In this document: positions 1 through 7,589 of the stretch, piece after piece | Position numbering within the stretch: position 1 is the first letter of the stretch | Layout of the letters: every line of letters starts with the position of its first letter | Source of the DNA: Streptomyces sp. CBMA29 | Lineage (GTDB): Bacteria > Actinomycetota > Actinomycetes > Streptomycetales > Streptomycetaceae | Direction: 5' to 3' | NCBI RefSeq assembly: GCF_014596445.1 | Contig: NZ_MECL01000077.1 | Location: 1-64,000 of the forward strand | DNA: 64,000 nucleotides | Made by a program: the position numbers and the translations under genes | The notes under the pieces: model-generated | The model's input: only the letters and a program-made list of their open reading frames with translations | Databases searched by the model: none | What the model was told of the DNA's origin: nothing

Positions 1-1526
1 CCTCGTTGCCGTCGCAGCAGCAGGCACCGTCGTCGCAGCCGCCGGCGCCCGGCCAGGGTCAGCCGCCGCAGGCTCCGGCCGCGTCGGCGGCAGGACCGGG
101 CACGGCGGGACCGTCCCAGCAGCGCGGCGGCCCGGCACCGCAGCAGGACCCGTCGCAGAGCAGCCACGGCCGTGCCATAAGCGTGCGTACGCTCGGGCAG
201 GGCATGCCGTTCGGGCAGCAGGCGGGCGATCCGCAGACCCAGACGCAGGCGGTGCAGGCCCAGTCGGGGCTGCCCGCGCAGGTGACGGCGAGCGGTTCCG
301 GCCGCCGCCGCAGGCTGAACCCGCCGCAACAGCCGCAGCCCGCGCAGCCGGGTCAGTCCGTCCAGAACGGTCAGCCTGAGCAGAACGGTCAGCCTGAGCC
401 GCAGCAACAGCAACAGCAACAGCACGGTCCCGGCGGCGAGACGCAGGCCCGTCAGCACCCGCAGGCCGACCCCGACAGCGGTCAACTCCCCATCCGCCGC
501 CCCGAACCCCAGCCGCGGCGCGGCGCGGGCCGGTCCGCGATCCCCGGCCAGGCCCAGGCACCGGCCCCGGACAACGACGACCGCGAGACGGCGCTGCTGC
601 GGCCGGTCCCGTCGGCCGATCCCGTACCGCAGTCCCAGGCGCAGTCCCTGGCGCAGTCCCAGCCGCGGTCCCAGCCGTTGGTGCCGCGTGAGGCGGGCGG
701 CCGGGCGTACGCCATAGGCGCGCCCGCGGAAGGCGCCGCCGAGGGGCCGGAACCGCTGGACGGCCCCAACGGCGCGGTCGACGTCACCGACATCGCCGAC
801 GACCGCATGGAGGAGTCCTTCGACGAGCCGCGCCGCCTGCTGGTGTGGCCCGAGCCGGACACCTCCACCCGCCAGGCCCTGACCGACCGCGGCTACCGGC
901 CGGTGATCGTGCGCTCCCGCGAGGAGGTCGACGCGCAGATCGCCGAGCCGCCCGCCGCGCTCTTCGTGGACCCGCTCACCGGACCCATCACGCGTACGGC
1001 CCTCCAGTCGCTACGGCAGGCCGCCGCGGCGGCCGACGTGCCCGTACTGGTCACCGCCGGTCTCGGGCAGGCCACCCGCGAGGCCGCTTACGGCGCCGAC
1101 CCGGCCGTACTCCTCAAGGCGCTCGCCCCGCGCGACAGCGAGCAGCACCCCCCGCGGGTTCTGCTCGTCGAGAGCCACGAGCCGATCGCCCAGGCGTTCG
1201 CCGCCACTCTCGAACGGCGCGGCATGCAGGTCTCGCACGCCGACTCCGAGACCGACGCCCTGTCCAAGGCCGCCCAGACGCATCCCAACCTGGTCGTCAT
1301 GGACCTCATGCTCATCCGGCGTCGCCGCCAGGGCATCGTCGACTGGCTGCGCGGCAACGCCCGCCTCAACAACACCCCCCTCGTCGTCTACACCTCCGCC
1401 GACATCGACCCCGCCGAACTCCCCCGCCTCGCCTCCGGCGAGACCGTCCTCTTCCTCGCCGAGCGCTCCACCAGCCCGGACGTCCAGTCCCGAATTGTCG
1501 ACTTGCTCGCCAAAATCGGAGCCTGA
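1..1526 (+). CDS. C-terminal part of a large hybrid sensor kinase: Pro/Gln-rich linker and two receiver-like domains
   Basis: The gene enters from the left edge (codons in phase from base 3), so the sensor and kinase parts are outside the window. The visible 500 residues start with about 275 of low-complexity Pro/Gln/Ala linker. Two response-regulator-like folds follow. The first (about 275-375) keeps receiver-type residues in FVDPLTG, LVTAG and LLKAL. The second (about 384-505) has the acceptor-like VVMDLML and a Thr/Ser stretch VVYTSAD, but the usual late Lys is replaced (VLFLAERST), so its phosphorylation is doubtful. Large Streptomyces histidine kinases with such tails are known. Which sensor type this is cannot be told from here. 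Confidence 0.75.
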   Translation, partial: SLPSQQQAPSSQPPAPGQGQPPQAPAASAAGPGTAGPSQQRGGPAPQQDPSQSSHGRAISVRTLGQGMPFGQQAGDPQTQTQAVQAQSGLPAQVTASGSGRRRRLNPPQQPQPAQPGQSVQNGQPEQNGQPEPQQQQQQQHGPGGETQARQHPQADPDSGQLPIRRPEPQPRRGAGRSAIPGQAQAPAPDNDDRETALLRPVPSADPVPQSQAQSLAQSQPRSQPLVPREAGGRAYAIGAPAEGAAEGPEPLDGPNGAVDVTDIADDRMEESFDEPRRLLVWPEPDTSTRQALTDRGYRPVIVRSREEVDAQIAEPPAALFVDPLTGPITRTALQSLRQAAAAADVPVLVTAGLGQATREAAYGADPAVLLKALAPRDSEQHPPRVLLVESHEPIAQAFAATLERRGMQVSHADSETDALSKAAQTHPNLVVMDLMLIRRRRQGIVDWLRGNARLNNTPLVVYTSADIDPAELPRLASGETVLFLAERSTSPDVQSRIVDLLAKIGA

Positions 1527-1651
1527 CCCCTCCGGGGAGGTCGCCTGTTCTCGGGGCGCGGCCCCCTGGCGGCCCCCTGGCCAGGGCGGTCAGCTTCGGG
1601 GCTCCGCCCCCGGGCGCGGGGTGTTCGCGGGGCCCCGGCCCCCCAAGCGGT

Positions 1652-1836
1652 TCTCTGCGCACGACGGCGCGTCCAGTCACGACGGCGGCCCGCTGTCCGC
1701 ACGGCGGGTCGTGCCCCAAAGGGGCGCGGGGAACTGCGCGGCCCACCCCCACCGGCTCTCTGCGCACGACGGCGCGTCCAGTCACGACGGCGGCCCGCTG
1801 TCCGCACGGCGGGTCGTGCCCCAAAGGGGCGCGGGG
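1652..1836. repeat. 80-bp direct repeat, two copies
   Basis: Two near-identical copies (1652-1731 and 1757-1836), offset by 105 bp, lie downstream of the kinase stop. Each begins TCTCTGCGCACGACGG and ends in CAAAGGGGCGCGGGG. The end matches the start of the dispersed intergenic repeat also found at 57051 and, from its middle onwards, at 14003. No coding role is apparent. Confidence 0.85.
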
Positions 1837-1846
1837 GGACTTCGTC
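1826..1846. other. predicted attL of AICE-1 (serine-integrase site)
   Basis: Up to 1836 the sequence reads as the left half of a dispersed chromosomal repeat (AAGGGGCGCGGGG). From 1837 it becomes unrelated (GGACTTCGTCTAAAG). The missing right half, AACTGCGCGGCCC, starts at 14003, directly after GGGG at 13999-14002. Joining the halves restores a normal repeat unit like the one at 57051, so the crossover core is inferred to be GGGG. This is inference from sequence only. Confidence 0.45.
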
Positions 1847-1983
1847 TAAAGACACTGCCCATTCTAGTGGGTCAAAGGTGCCCTGACCAGGGAAAATGAG
1901 ACATTCGCCCTGGTGGGTTGGGGTGTGCCAGAGGCGGCGTGTGCGTGTGGGCTGGCGGTTGGGCGGGGCTTTGGGCGGGAGCT

Positions 1984-2095
1984 GCCATGGGGCGAGAGAT
2001 CGGGGCCCGTAAGCTCGCGCGACTCGGGCAGGCTGTGGACCTGCCCGCAATGGCCCGAAGTGGGCCCCGATCTTAGAGGCTCGCCCCATGGTGGC
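1984..2095. repeat. large imperfect inverted repeat, possible single-strand origin or structured RNA
   Basis: Outer arms GCCATGGGGCGAG (1984-1996) and CTCGCCCCATGG (2080-2091) pair, as do AGATCGGGGCCC (1997-2008) and GGGCCCCGATCT (2062-2073), with a six-base bulge TAGAGG. An inner hairpin, GGGCAGG (2026-2032) with CCTGCCC (2040-2046), sits near the tip. The segment is just inside the left end of AICE-1, with no ORF I trust. Rolling-circle Streptomyces plasmids carry large stem-loops of this kind as single-strand origins (sti). That role is inference. The rest of 1837-2174 shows nothing else. Confidence 0.55.
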
Positions 2096-2174
2096 TGCCT
2101 AAAGCCCCGATCAGCCGCCCATCAGCCATAGCTGCTTGAACCGGTGTGCGGTCTGTCGACGGCAACATCTAGTG

Positions 2175-2618
2175 CTACAGGCCGAGACGGTAGAAGACCT
2201 TCCCCGCCTTCTGCTCGATGCCCAGTGCCTCATAGAACGCGAGGGCCGGGGGGTTGTCGGTGTCCGCCGTCCATTCGATCCGGGAGCACGCGGATTCGGC
2301 GGCGATCCTCTTCAGTTCGGCCAACAGGGCACGGCCTACGCCGCGACGCTGAGCGCTCTCGCGTACGTAAAGCTCCTTGAGGTACAGCGACGTGTCCGCG
2401 CCCGCTGCGGGCCAGAGGAACGTGTAGGACGCGAGCCCGACGACGTTGCCGTCATCCCGGGCGAGGAGAACGGTCGCGGCGGGCCTGGAGGAGAACAGGG
2501 CCCGGCGGATCTGCTCGGGATCGGCGGCGGTCGGCTCGCCGCCGTAGTAGTGCTCTATCTCCCCGAGGATCACGGAGATTTCGTCCGTGTCCACCTCTGT
2601 CGCCTCGCTGATCTGCAC
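2175..2618 (-). CDS. GNAT-family N-acetyltransferase
   Basis: This 147-residue protein has the usual single-domain GNAT length. Residues about 76-100 hold the acetyl-CoA-binding signature, with LYLKELYVRES followed by QRRGVGRALL, and the C-terminal half has the typical NPPALAFYEALG. The start is GTG at 2616-2618, 15 bp after the stop of the upstream XRE gene, and a GGAG-type ribosome site lies in that gap, so the two are almost certainly co-transcribed. The substrate is unknown. Small GNATs next to regulators can modify an antibiotic, a polyamine or a protein, and nothing here decides between these. Confidence 0.9.
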   Translation of the reverse strand: MQISEATEVDTDEISVILGEIEHYYGGEPTAADPEQIRRALFSSRPAATVLLARDDGNVVGLASYTFLWPAAGADTSLYLKELYVRESAQRRGVGRALLAELKRIAAESACSRIEWTADTDNPPALAFYEALGIEQKAGKVFYRLGL

Positions 2619-2633
2619 CGCGCTCGCCCTTTC

Positions 2634-3797
2634 TCACTCCGAAGGTCGCGCGAGGATCTCACGCAGCGCCTTCACCTCCAGCACTCTTCGAGCCTCCGGC
2701 ACCCTATCGGCGACATCTCGGGCGCGGTACATGATCAGTGCGGTCCTGTGCTCCTCGGGCAACTCGACCACGGTGTTCATGGCCTGTTCGGCAGCCGAGG
2801 CGGGATCGCCCGCGATCGCCGTGCACATGGCCAAGTCCAGTCGGACGAGAGCCCGGTCCGTGTGATCGGAGCATGGGTAGAGATCGAGAGCGCGGGTCAG
2901 CTCCGCGCTGGCACGGTCGGTGTCTTCAAGGTGCGTCCAGGCGTTCCCGGCGTGGAAGGCCATCTGCGATTCGGAGTAGCTGAACGCGGACTCCTCCCGG
3001 TCTTCGTCCGGGAGTCGGCTCAGCGCATCTTGAGCGTGAGCCAGCGCCACCGCCGTGGCGTCGGGCCGGGAGAGCAAGGCGTGGGCACGCGCTTCAAGCG
3101 GCGCGGCGAGAGCAGGCCCGACGCAAGGGAGGCCACCGGCCCAATGCTGGGCCCGTACAGCCAGTTCGACCGCCCCGTAGAGGTCACCGCTGTAGTAGAG
3201 CTGGTACGCCTCCTGCGCGTAGATCCACGAGAGGGTGGCCCGGTCTTCGGCGGACGCCGCTGCGGCGCGCCCCGTGCGCCACCAACTCTTCGATCGCTCG
3301 TCTCCCAACTTGAGCAACGTCAGGGCGACGAGACCGGACATACGTGCGGCGGCGATGGTGAGCCGCTTACGTACGCGCTCCGACTGACGCCCCGTCATCA
3401 AGAGGCGGAGATCTGCGAAATCGGTGATCAGATCCGGCAACAGCTCGGACTCAGGACGGTATCGGGTGGCTCTGCCGTGGCGTGCGACCGTCCATTCCAC
3501 CTCGTCCAAACTCACCCCCGAGAGGGGACCTGCGGCGAGGGCTTCGTGCAACCCGCGCTGCAAGGAGTCCGCTTGCTCCAGTGATGACGGGCCGGACTCC
3601 GATTCGGCCAGGACCACCAGCTCTCCGTGTGCCTCCAACGCCCGGTCAAGTGCCGTCGCTGACTGCACGGTTGGCTTGCGCCGACCGTTTTCGAGATCAG
3701 ACACCTGGCTCTTACTGACACTCGCTAATCGGGCGACGTCTCGAAGCGACCGGCTTCCGCGAAGCCGCTTCAACGCCTGACCGAATGACTCGCTCAT
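2634..3797 (-). CDS. XRE-family helix-turn-helix regulator with long TPR-like C-terminal region
   Basis: Starting at ATG 3795-3797 gives 387 residues. Residues about 8-58 form a Cro/C1-type HTH (SLRDVARLASVSKSQVSDLE). The remaining 330 residues are helical and TPR-like, with repeated Ala-rich segments, as in Streptomyces XRE proteins that sense a peptide or partner through their C-terminus. The ORF stays open upstream, but the extension runs into the divergent regulatory region and is unlikely to be coding. It is transcribed away from an ATP-binding gene. XRE + ATP-binding + small-protein sets resemble WhiJ-type modules, with DUF6907 here instead of DUF397. Inverted repeats just upstream suggest autoregulation. 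Confidence 0.88.
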   Translation of the reverse strand: MSESFGQALKRLRGSRSLRDVARLASVSKSQVSDLENGRRKPTVQSATALDRALEAHGELVVLAESESGPSSLEQADSLQRGLHEALAAGPLSGVSLDEVEWTVARHGRATRYRPESELLPDLITDFADLRLLMTGRQSERVRKRLTIAAARMSGLVALTLLKLGDERSKSWWRTGRAAAASAEDRATLSWIYAQEAYQLYYSGDLYGAVELAVRAQHWAGGLPCVGPALAAPLEARAHALLSRPDATAVALAHAQDALSRLPDEDREESAFSYSESQMAFHAGNAWTHLEDTDRASAELTRALDLYPCSDHTDRALVRLDLAMCTAIAGDPASAAEQAMNTVVELPEEHRTALIMYRARDVADRVPEARRVLEVKALREILARPSE

Positions 3798-3808
3798 GAG
3801 TCCTCCGC

Positions 3809-3848
3809 TGTCCGCTGTGTCCGCAGAGGTGCGGACGAGCGCGGACAC
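3809..3848. promoter_or_regulatory. GTGTCCGC inverted-repeat cluster, likely XRE operator
   Basis: Between the XRE start and the divergent module there is a perfect repeat GTGTCCGC (3817-3824) and GCGGACAC (3841-3848). Nested inside is TCCGCA-GAGG-TGCGGA (3820-3835), and one more half-site, CTGTCCGC, lies at 3808-3815. The position directly upstream of the XRE gene is typical for autoregulation. Binding is inferred. Confidence 0.55.
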
Positions 3849-3992
3849 GTAACTACTGCACCGGACTTTGCCGACAAGCAACGCTACTCGGGTCAGGACG
3901 TGCAAGCCGTTCTCCTGGCGGATTCGCCATACGACCCCCGCGACCGGGTGAACGGCCCGGGGGCGTGGCCAACCTGAAGAAAGCAGGCTGAC

Positions 3993-4043
3993 ATGCAGGA
4001 GCTTAACCGGCGTTCGTTCGTGTGGGTGGGGGCAGTTCGGTGA
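3993..4043 (+). CDS. 16-residue leader peptide coupled to the ATP-binding gene
   Basis: An ATG ORF encodes MQELNRRSFVWVGAVR. Its stop TGA (4041-4043) overlaps the GTG start of the next gene (4040-4042). A purine-rich GAAGAAAGCAGG lies upstream, while the ATP-binding gene has no clear site of its own. This arrangement suggests translational coupling. Its short length makes it uncertain, and it could be fortuitous. Confidence 0.45.
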   Translation: MQELNRRSFVWVGAVR

Positions 4044-4495
4044 CGTTGACTGTGCCCCCCGCTGCGGAGGGGCGGTCCCTGGTCGTGAAGCGGTGGACCC
4101 ACCATCCCCGGTGTGTTCCTGAGGCTCGGCATGAGCTGCGGGGCCATTTGGGAGCTTGGGGAATGCCCACGCTGGCCGACGCGGCCGAGGTCGTGCTCTC
4201 GGAGTTACTGACCAACTCCCTGCGCCACGCGCGTTCCCCACAGGGACGGCTGATCGAGACGCGGTACGAACGCCTCGACGGCGGAGTGCAGATCGAGGTG
4301 CATGACGCCAACGAGTCCTGGCCCGTACTCCAGGAGCCGTCGGCGGACGCGGAGTGCGGCCGAGGGCTCGCGCTGGTGGACGCGATTACCGGGGCACGTT
4401 GGGGTGTGAGCGCGCGAGAAGGGGTCGGAAAGCGGGTATGGGCGGTGGTCGCGCAGGACGACGCGGACGCCGAGGGCGAGGTGCCGGGCCGGTGA
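4040..4495 (+). CDS. ATP-binding protein, RsbW/anti-sigma-like HATPase
   Basis: With the GTG start at 4040 the product is 151 residues, the usual size of stand-alone Streptomyces HATPase_c_2 proteins. An N-box (ELLTNSLRHA), a G1-like loop (VHDANESWP) and a G2 motif (GRGLALVDAI) are visible. Such proteins resemble anti-sigma serine kinases, but most have no known partner. An alternative GTG at 4022 exists. I prefer 4040 because it overlaps the stop of the upstream leader. The stop overlaps the next gene by GTGA. A paralogue lies at 36968-37417 in AICE-2, also beside a DUF6907 gene. Confidence 0.85.
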   Translation: MTLTVPPAAEGRSLVVKRWTHHPRCVPEARHELRGHLGAWGMPTLADAAEVVLSELLTNSLRHARSPQGRLIETRYERLDGGVQIEVHDANESWPVLQEPSADAECGRGLALVDAITGARWGVSAREGVGKRVWAVVAQDDADAEGEVPGR

Positions 4496-5019
4496 GCGGC
4501 ATGAGGACGGTCCACGTTGGACTTGCGGCCGACTCCGACTCTGACACCGACGTACGCGTGCTCCCCGGCCGGACGTGGACGATCGCCAGCACGGACGGAT
4601 ACACCGCCACTGGCTACCTTCCCGCCTGGGCGGATGATGATCCGAGCGCGTCCGGCGTATCGCTGGCGCGGCTCGTCGTCCTGCTGGGTGACATGTGCCA
4701 CCAGGCTCACTTCAGTGGTCAGTGGATGCGCGTCGTGCGTGCCCGCGAGGCGGGCGAGGAGTCGGCGGTGTTCAGCGGGACCATCGACTGCACGCCGTAC
4801 GCCGAAGACCCTGCGGGGCGTCTTCCGGTGGCGAACGTCTGGATCGTTGACGACTACTGGGTCAACGGGCTTGATCCCACCGGCCTGGCCGAGTTCGCCG
4901 CCCGCCTGCGCGTTCAGGCTGACTATCTCGACGGCGAGGTCCGCCCCCTGCTTGCGGCCGCCCGCAGCGAGTGGACCGCCCGGCATGCGGGCAGCACGGT
5001 GAACGGCGGTTCGTCGTGA
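4492..5019 (+). CDS. DUF6907-type protein
   Basis: The GTG at 4492 overlaps the preceding stop, giving 175 residues; ATG 4501 is the alternative. Conserved features shared with the AICE-2 paralogue (36469-36954) are the GYLPAWADDDPS block, a central W-M-R strand region, the D-C-x-P-Y segment, the LPVANV stretch and a C-terminal helix with Leu/Ala spacing. No enzymatic motif is evident. It always sits beside the HATPase here, so it may be its partner protein, but that is inference. The stop overlaps the next tiny gene. Confidence 0.75.
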   Translation: MSGMRTVHVGLAADSDSDTDVRVLPGRTWTIASTDGYTATGYLPAWADDDPSASGVSLARLVVLLGDMCHQAHFSGQWMRVVRAREAGEESAVFSGTIDCTPYAEDPAGRLPVANVWIVDDYWVNGLDPTGLAEFAARLRVQADYLDGEVRPLLAAARSEWTARHAGSTVNGGSS

Positions 5020-5117
5020 GGCAGATGCTGTTCAGTGTGGTGATCGTGGTGTTCTGGATCGCGCTCATCGTTCCGCTGGCTGTCGTCAGTGACCCCTACC
5101 GGTACATGCGCCCCTAG
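5016..5117 (+). CDS. 33-residue single-span membrane protein
   Basis: The GTG start overlaps the DUF6907 stop (GTGA at 5016-5019). The product has a basic N-terminus and one hydrophobic span (about residues 5-25, rich in V, I, L, F and W), then a short polar tail ending RYMRP. It is followed at 30 bp by a strong terminator, so it closes the operon. It could anchor or modulate the ATP-binding and DUF6907 proteins at the membrane. Confidence 0.6.
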   Translation: MRQMLFSVVIVVFWIALIVPLAVVSDPYRYMRP

Positions 5118-5146
5118 CGGCGAACAACGCGACACGGCAGTCGATC

Positions 5147-5176
5147 GGCTCCGCCCGGAACAGTCCGGGCGGAGCC
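5147..5176 (+). terminator. hairpin terminator of the ATP-binding operon
   Basis: A perfect 13-bp stem, GGCTCCGCCCGGA with TCCGGGCGGAGCC, and a 4-base loop lie 29 bp after the last stop. There is no long U tract, as is common in Streptomyces. Confidence 0.7.
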
Positions 5177-5190
5177 TCCCGTTGCCCGAA

Positions 5191-5262
5191 CTACTTATTA
5201 GGATAAGCGGTTGACCCAACCTCTTTGGTCAGCTCATGCTCGCTACTTGTCAGGACAAGTAG
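5191..5262 (+). promoter_or_regulatory. paired GntR operators and promoter of the SH3 gene
   Basis: Site 1 is CTACTTATTAGGATAAGCGG (5191-5210). Site 2 is the perfect palindrome CTACTTGTCAGGACAAGTAG (5243-5262), 52 bp further on. TTGACC (5211-5216), a likely -35, follows site 1 directly, with a weak -10-like CATGCT near 5235. The same two-site layout occurs at 7590-7660 around the GntR/transfer promoters, so the element's GntR protein most likely controls this promoter too. Confidence 0.7.
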
Positions 5263-5307
5263 CGGCCTCCTGTCGCTGCTCGTCTCGGATCGGCGAGAGG
5301 AGTTCTC

Positions 5308-5751
5308 ATGGAGAAGATCACGCGCACTCGGCTGCGGGCCGGGCTGGTTGCGGTGCCAGTGTCGGCGTCGGCATTGCTGGGCATCGGCGCGGGTTCGGCG
5401 TCGGCTGCCGGATCGGTGGAACTGGCCGGGGGCCGAACGCCCGCCGTCGTGACGCATGTGGCGCGGGCTCCGGCGCAGCCGTCGTATGCGCGGACGCAGA
5501 ATTCGAGCGTGCGCGTGAACGGTCTGCGGTTCCGGACGCGTGCCAGTTACTACGGCACGGTTCGAGGGCTGTTGTACCGGGGTGACCGGGTGCGGGTGCT
5601 CGGGTCCAGTGGGCCGTGGATGCATGTGCGGTTGACGCGTCGCAGCGGTGGCGGGTCGCGGGCGGGGGCTACGGGCTGGGTGGCCAAAAGCTACCTGTAC
5701 GGGCCGTCGTGCTCGTCGTACAAGTCGTGGCCGTGCAGCGCGTGGCGATGA
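5308..5751 (+). CDS. secreted SH3-domain protein
   Basis: The 147-residue product starts at ATG 5308, behind GAGAGGAG. A basic N-terminus and hydrophobic core ending GSASA make a Sec signal peptide cleaved near residue 33. Residues about 66-135 form a bacterial SH3 domain (VNGLRFRTRASYYGTVRGL, then GDRVRVLG and a GWVAKSYLY end). Bacterial SH3 domains usually bind cell-wall peptides. Two Cys near the C-terminus could form a disulfide. The gene is monocistronic, with element operators in front. A role at the wall during conjugation, or in marking carriers, is possible but unproven. Confidence 0.85.
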   Translation: MEKITRTRLRAGLVAVPVSASALLGIGAGSASAAGSVELAGGRTPAVVTHVARAPAQPSYARTQNSSVRVNGLRFRTRASYYGTVRGLLYRGDRVRVLGSSGPWMHVRLTRRSGGGSRAGATGWVAKSYLYGPSCSSYKSWPCSAWR

Positions 5752-5780
5752 CGCGGTGGTGACGCACCGTTAGATGAGAT

Positions 5781-5808
5781 CGGCCCTCTTGCTGGTGCGG
5801 GAGGGCCG
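5781..5808 (+). terminator. hairpin after the SH3 gene
   Basis: The arms CGGCCCTC and GAGGGCCG flank a 12-base loop, starting 30 bp after the SH3 stop. Confidence 0.55.
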
Positions 5809-5959
5809 GTCCTGCGTGTTTGTGGCGTGAGTGTGCCAAGTTTGCCCCTCGTCGCATCGTACGGTTGTCGTATCGTCATTCTGTGCTACCGTTCGCTTTC
5901 GCAAAGACCATTGTTTACGACGTACACCGGCACGTGCCAGGCATATGCCGAGTGGCGGG

Positions 5960-6361
5960 ATGGGTGCATGCGCCATGCGCGACGGGGATGGGTCGGGGTC
6001 GGGCCGGTGGGACGACGACCTTGTCGAGACGGTGTGGATCAGAGGGGTCGAGGCCATCGCGGGGTGGGTGGAAGCGGACGCGGCGGCCCGGGAGTTCCGG
6101 GAGCTGCTGACGGGCCTGGGCGTTCCTGAGGAGGTGTTCCGGGTGGCGGCGGGGACGGCTGTCGAGGGTTCGGGCAGCGTGCGGTTCAAGGGGTCGCCGG
6201 AACTGGTCCGTTGGATCACGTGGGTACTGACGCACGTGGATATGGGGACGATCCCGGATTCGCCGTACTGCCCGTTGCGGGGGAAGCGGTCGTTAGATGT
6301 CCGCGAGCCTGCGGTCCGCGTGGAGGCGCAGTTGACGGCGTCCTTTCCTGGGCACTCCTGA
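5960..6361 (+). CDS. hypothetical protein
   Basis: A frame with good codon bias encodes about 133 residues from ATG 5960; ATG 5975 is also possible, and neither has a strong ribosome site. The acidic N-terminal half includes DDDLVETVWIRGVEAIAGW. A central segment, GTAVEGSGSVRF, precedes a Trp-rich WITWVLTHVDMG. I recognise no family. The gene 17 bp downstream is in the same direction, so the two probably form a small operon. Confidence 0.6.
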   Translation: MGACAMRDGDGSGSGRWDDDLVETVWIRGVEAIAGWVEADAAAREFRELLTGLGVPEEVFRVAAGTAVEGSGSVRFKGSPELVRWITWVLTHVDMGTIPDSPYCPLRGKRSLDVREPAVRVEAQLTASFPGHS

Positions 6362-6378
6362 GCGGGGAGACTTGAGCG

Positions 6379-6564
6379 ATGAGGCGGAAGACGGTCGGCG
6401 CGGCGTGGCGTACCCAGGGCGGACGCGGCAAGGTCCGGGTCGAAGAGGATGAGCGCGGCGGCCATTGGGTGGCATGTTCCGGCTGCAAGCTGGACGCGTT
6501 CGCTCCTGGGATCACTCCCGCGAAGTTCGCCGCGCGAGATCACGCGAAGACGTGTACGCGGTGA
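6379..6564 (+). CDS. small hypothetical protein with Cys pair
   Basis: This 61-residue basic protein starts at ATG 6379, with GGGGAG 14 bases upstream. It contains CSGCKLD and later HAKTC, a C-x2-C ... H-x3-C arrangement that could bind zinc. It closes a two-gene unit before a terminator. The function is unknown. Confidence 0.6.
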   Translation: MRRKTVGAAWRTQGGRGKVRVEEDERGGHWVACSGCKLDAFAPGITPAKFAARDHAKTCTR

Positions 6565-6582
6565 CGTGTGCACGTGAAATGG

Positions 6583-6613
6583 GCCCCCTGGCCGGCGAGG
6601 CGCAGGGGGCTTT
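6583..6613 (+). terminator. hairpin plus T-run terminator
   Basis: The arms GCCCCCTG and CAGGGGGC, with TTT directly after the stem, lie 18 bp past the stop of the 61-residue gene. It faces the end of the oppositely directed GntR gene. Confidence 0.65.
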
Positions 6614-6751
6614 GTGCTGTTCAGGGGGCTGCGGGCTCGTGCGGGCGGGTGCCGCTCCGGACGGGACCGGCCGTCAGGCCGCATGCCCGGCCGGAGGGCG
6701 GCAGAGCCGCCCGGCGCGCCGCAGGCGCGCCCTTGAGGAAGTAGAGAAGAT

Positions 6752-7522
6752 CTAGACCGGTCGGGCTGCGGCGGGCGCTCGGGCGGCTGTCAGGTGGTAG
6801 GCGAGCCGGGCGTTCTCCGCGCTGGTGGTGAGGGTTTCGAGCAGGAGCGGGCCTTCGTCGGCGGAGTGGGTGACGCGGTGGGCGATGAGCAGCCATGGGG
6901 CGTCGGGGAGTTGGAGGGCGGCGCGGTCGTCGGGGGTGGCGGGGCGGGCGGTGACGTACTCGGTCCAGGTGAGGTTGTGGCCTGCGGCGGTGAGGAGTCC
7001 GTAGATGTCGTCAGGACCGGTGTTGGGGTCTTCGTGCAGTTGGGTGTGGCGGGCTGCCAGGTCGAAGGGGACGAGCCCCCGGTGTGTGGCGCGGGTTCCA
7101 GTGGCAGGGTCGTGCAGCAACCGGTAGACGGAGAAGGCCGCTTGGTCCTCGTGGCCGATCATCGCGGCCTCGTCGGTGGTGACGTGGGTGCGGGCGACCC
7201 GTACGGGTCCGGCCTCGGTGAACTGGGCTCCGTAGGAGGAGAAACGCTTCCCGCGACGGGTGATCGTCTGGTCGACGGTGGCCTGGCGGGCGGCCTGGCG
7301 GACGAATGACCCCTTGCCGCGCTGGCTCTCGACCAGTCCCATCGACCGGAGTTCGGCGACAGCGGCGCGGGCGGTGGGCCGCGAGATGGCGAAGGTGTTC
7401 ATCAGGTCGGTCTCGCTGGGGAGCATGCTGCCGGGCGGGTACTGGCCCTGGCTGATCTGCTCGGCGAGCCTGATGGCTACGGCCTCGTAGAGGTGCACGG
7501 CTTTCGCGGTCTCTTCTGGCAT
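6752..7522 (-). CDS. GntR-family repressor (HutC/UTRA type), KorSA-like
   Basis: The 256-residue product has a winged HTH at residues about 8-75 (PSETDLMNTFAISRPTARAA, then GKGSFV in the wing) and a UTRA effector domain after residue 95, the normal layout and length for HutC-subfamily GntR proteins. In pSAM2-type elements a protein of this type (KorSA) keeps transfer and excision genes off. It is divergent from the transfer operon, and two matching 20-bp palindromes lie in the shared promoter region, with another pair before the SH3 gene. The start ATG follows GGGAG. Confidence 0.88.
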   Translation of the reverse strand: MPEETAKAVHLYEAVAIRLAEQISQGQYPPGSMLPSETDLMNTFAISRPTARAAVAELRSMGLVESQRGKGSFVRQAARQATVDQTITRRGKRFSSYGAQFTEAGPVRVARTHVTTDEAAMIGHEDQAAFSVYRLLHDPATGTRATHRGLVPFDLAARHTQLHEDPNTGPDDIYGLLTAAGHNLTWTEYVTARPATPDDRAALQLPDAPWLLIAHRVTHSADEGPLLLETLTTSAENARLAYHLTAARAPAAARPV

Positions 7523-7589
7523 CTGGACTGGCTCCCGTGTCCCCGTGTCGTCGGGCTGTCAGTGGGCGTGCTAGGTACATGTCTACCCA

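Noticed and set aside
2136..3584. Long plus-strand ORF (482 codons) opposite GNAT and XRE genes
   Set aside because: Its translation has no domain and mirrors the codon bias of the well-supported minus-strand genes.
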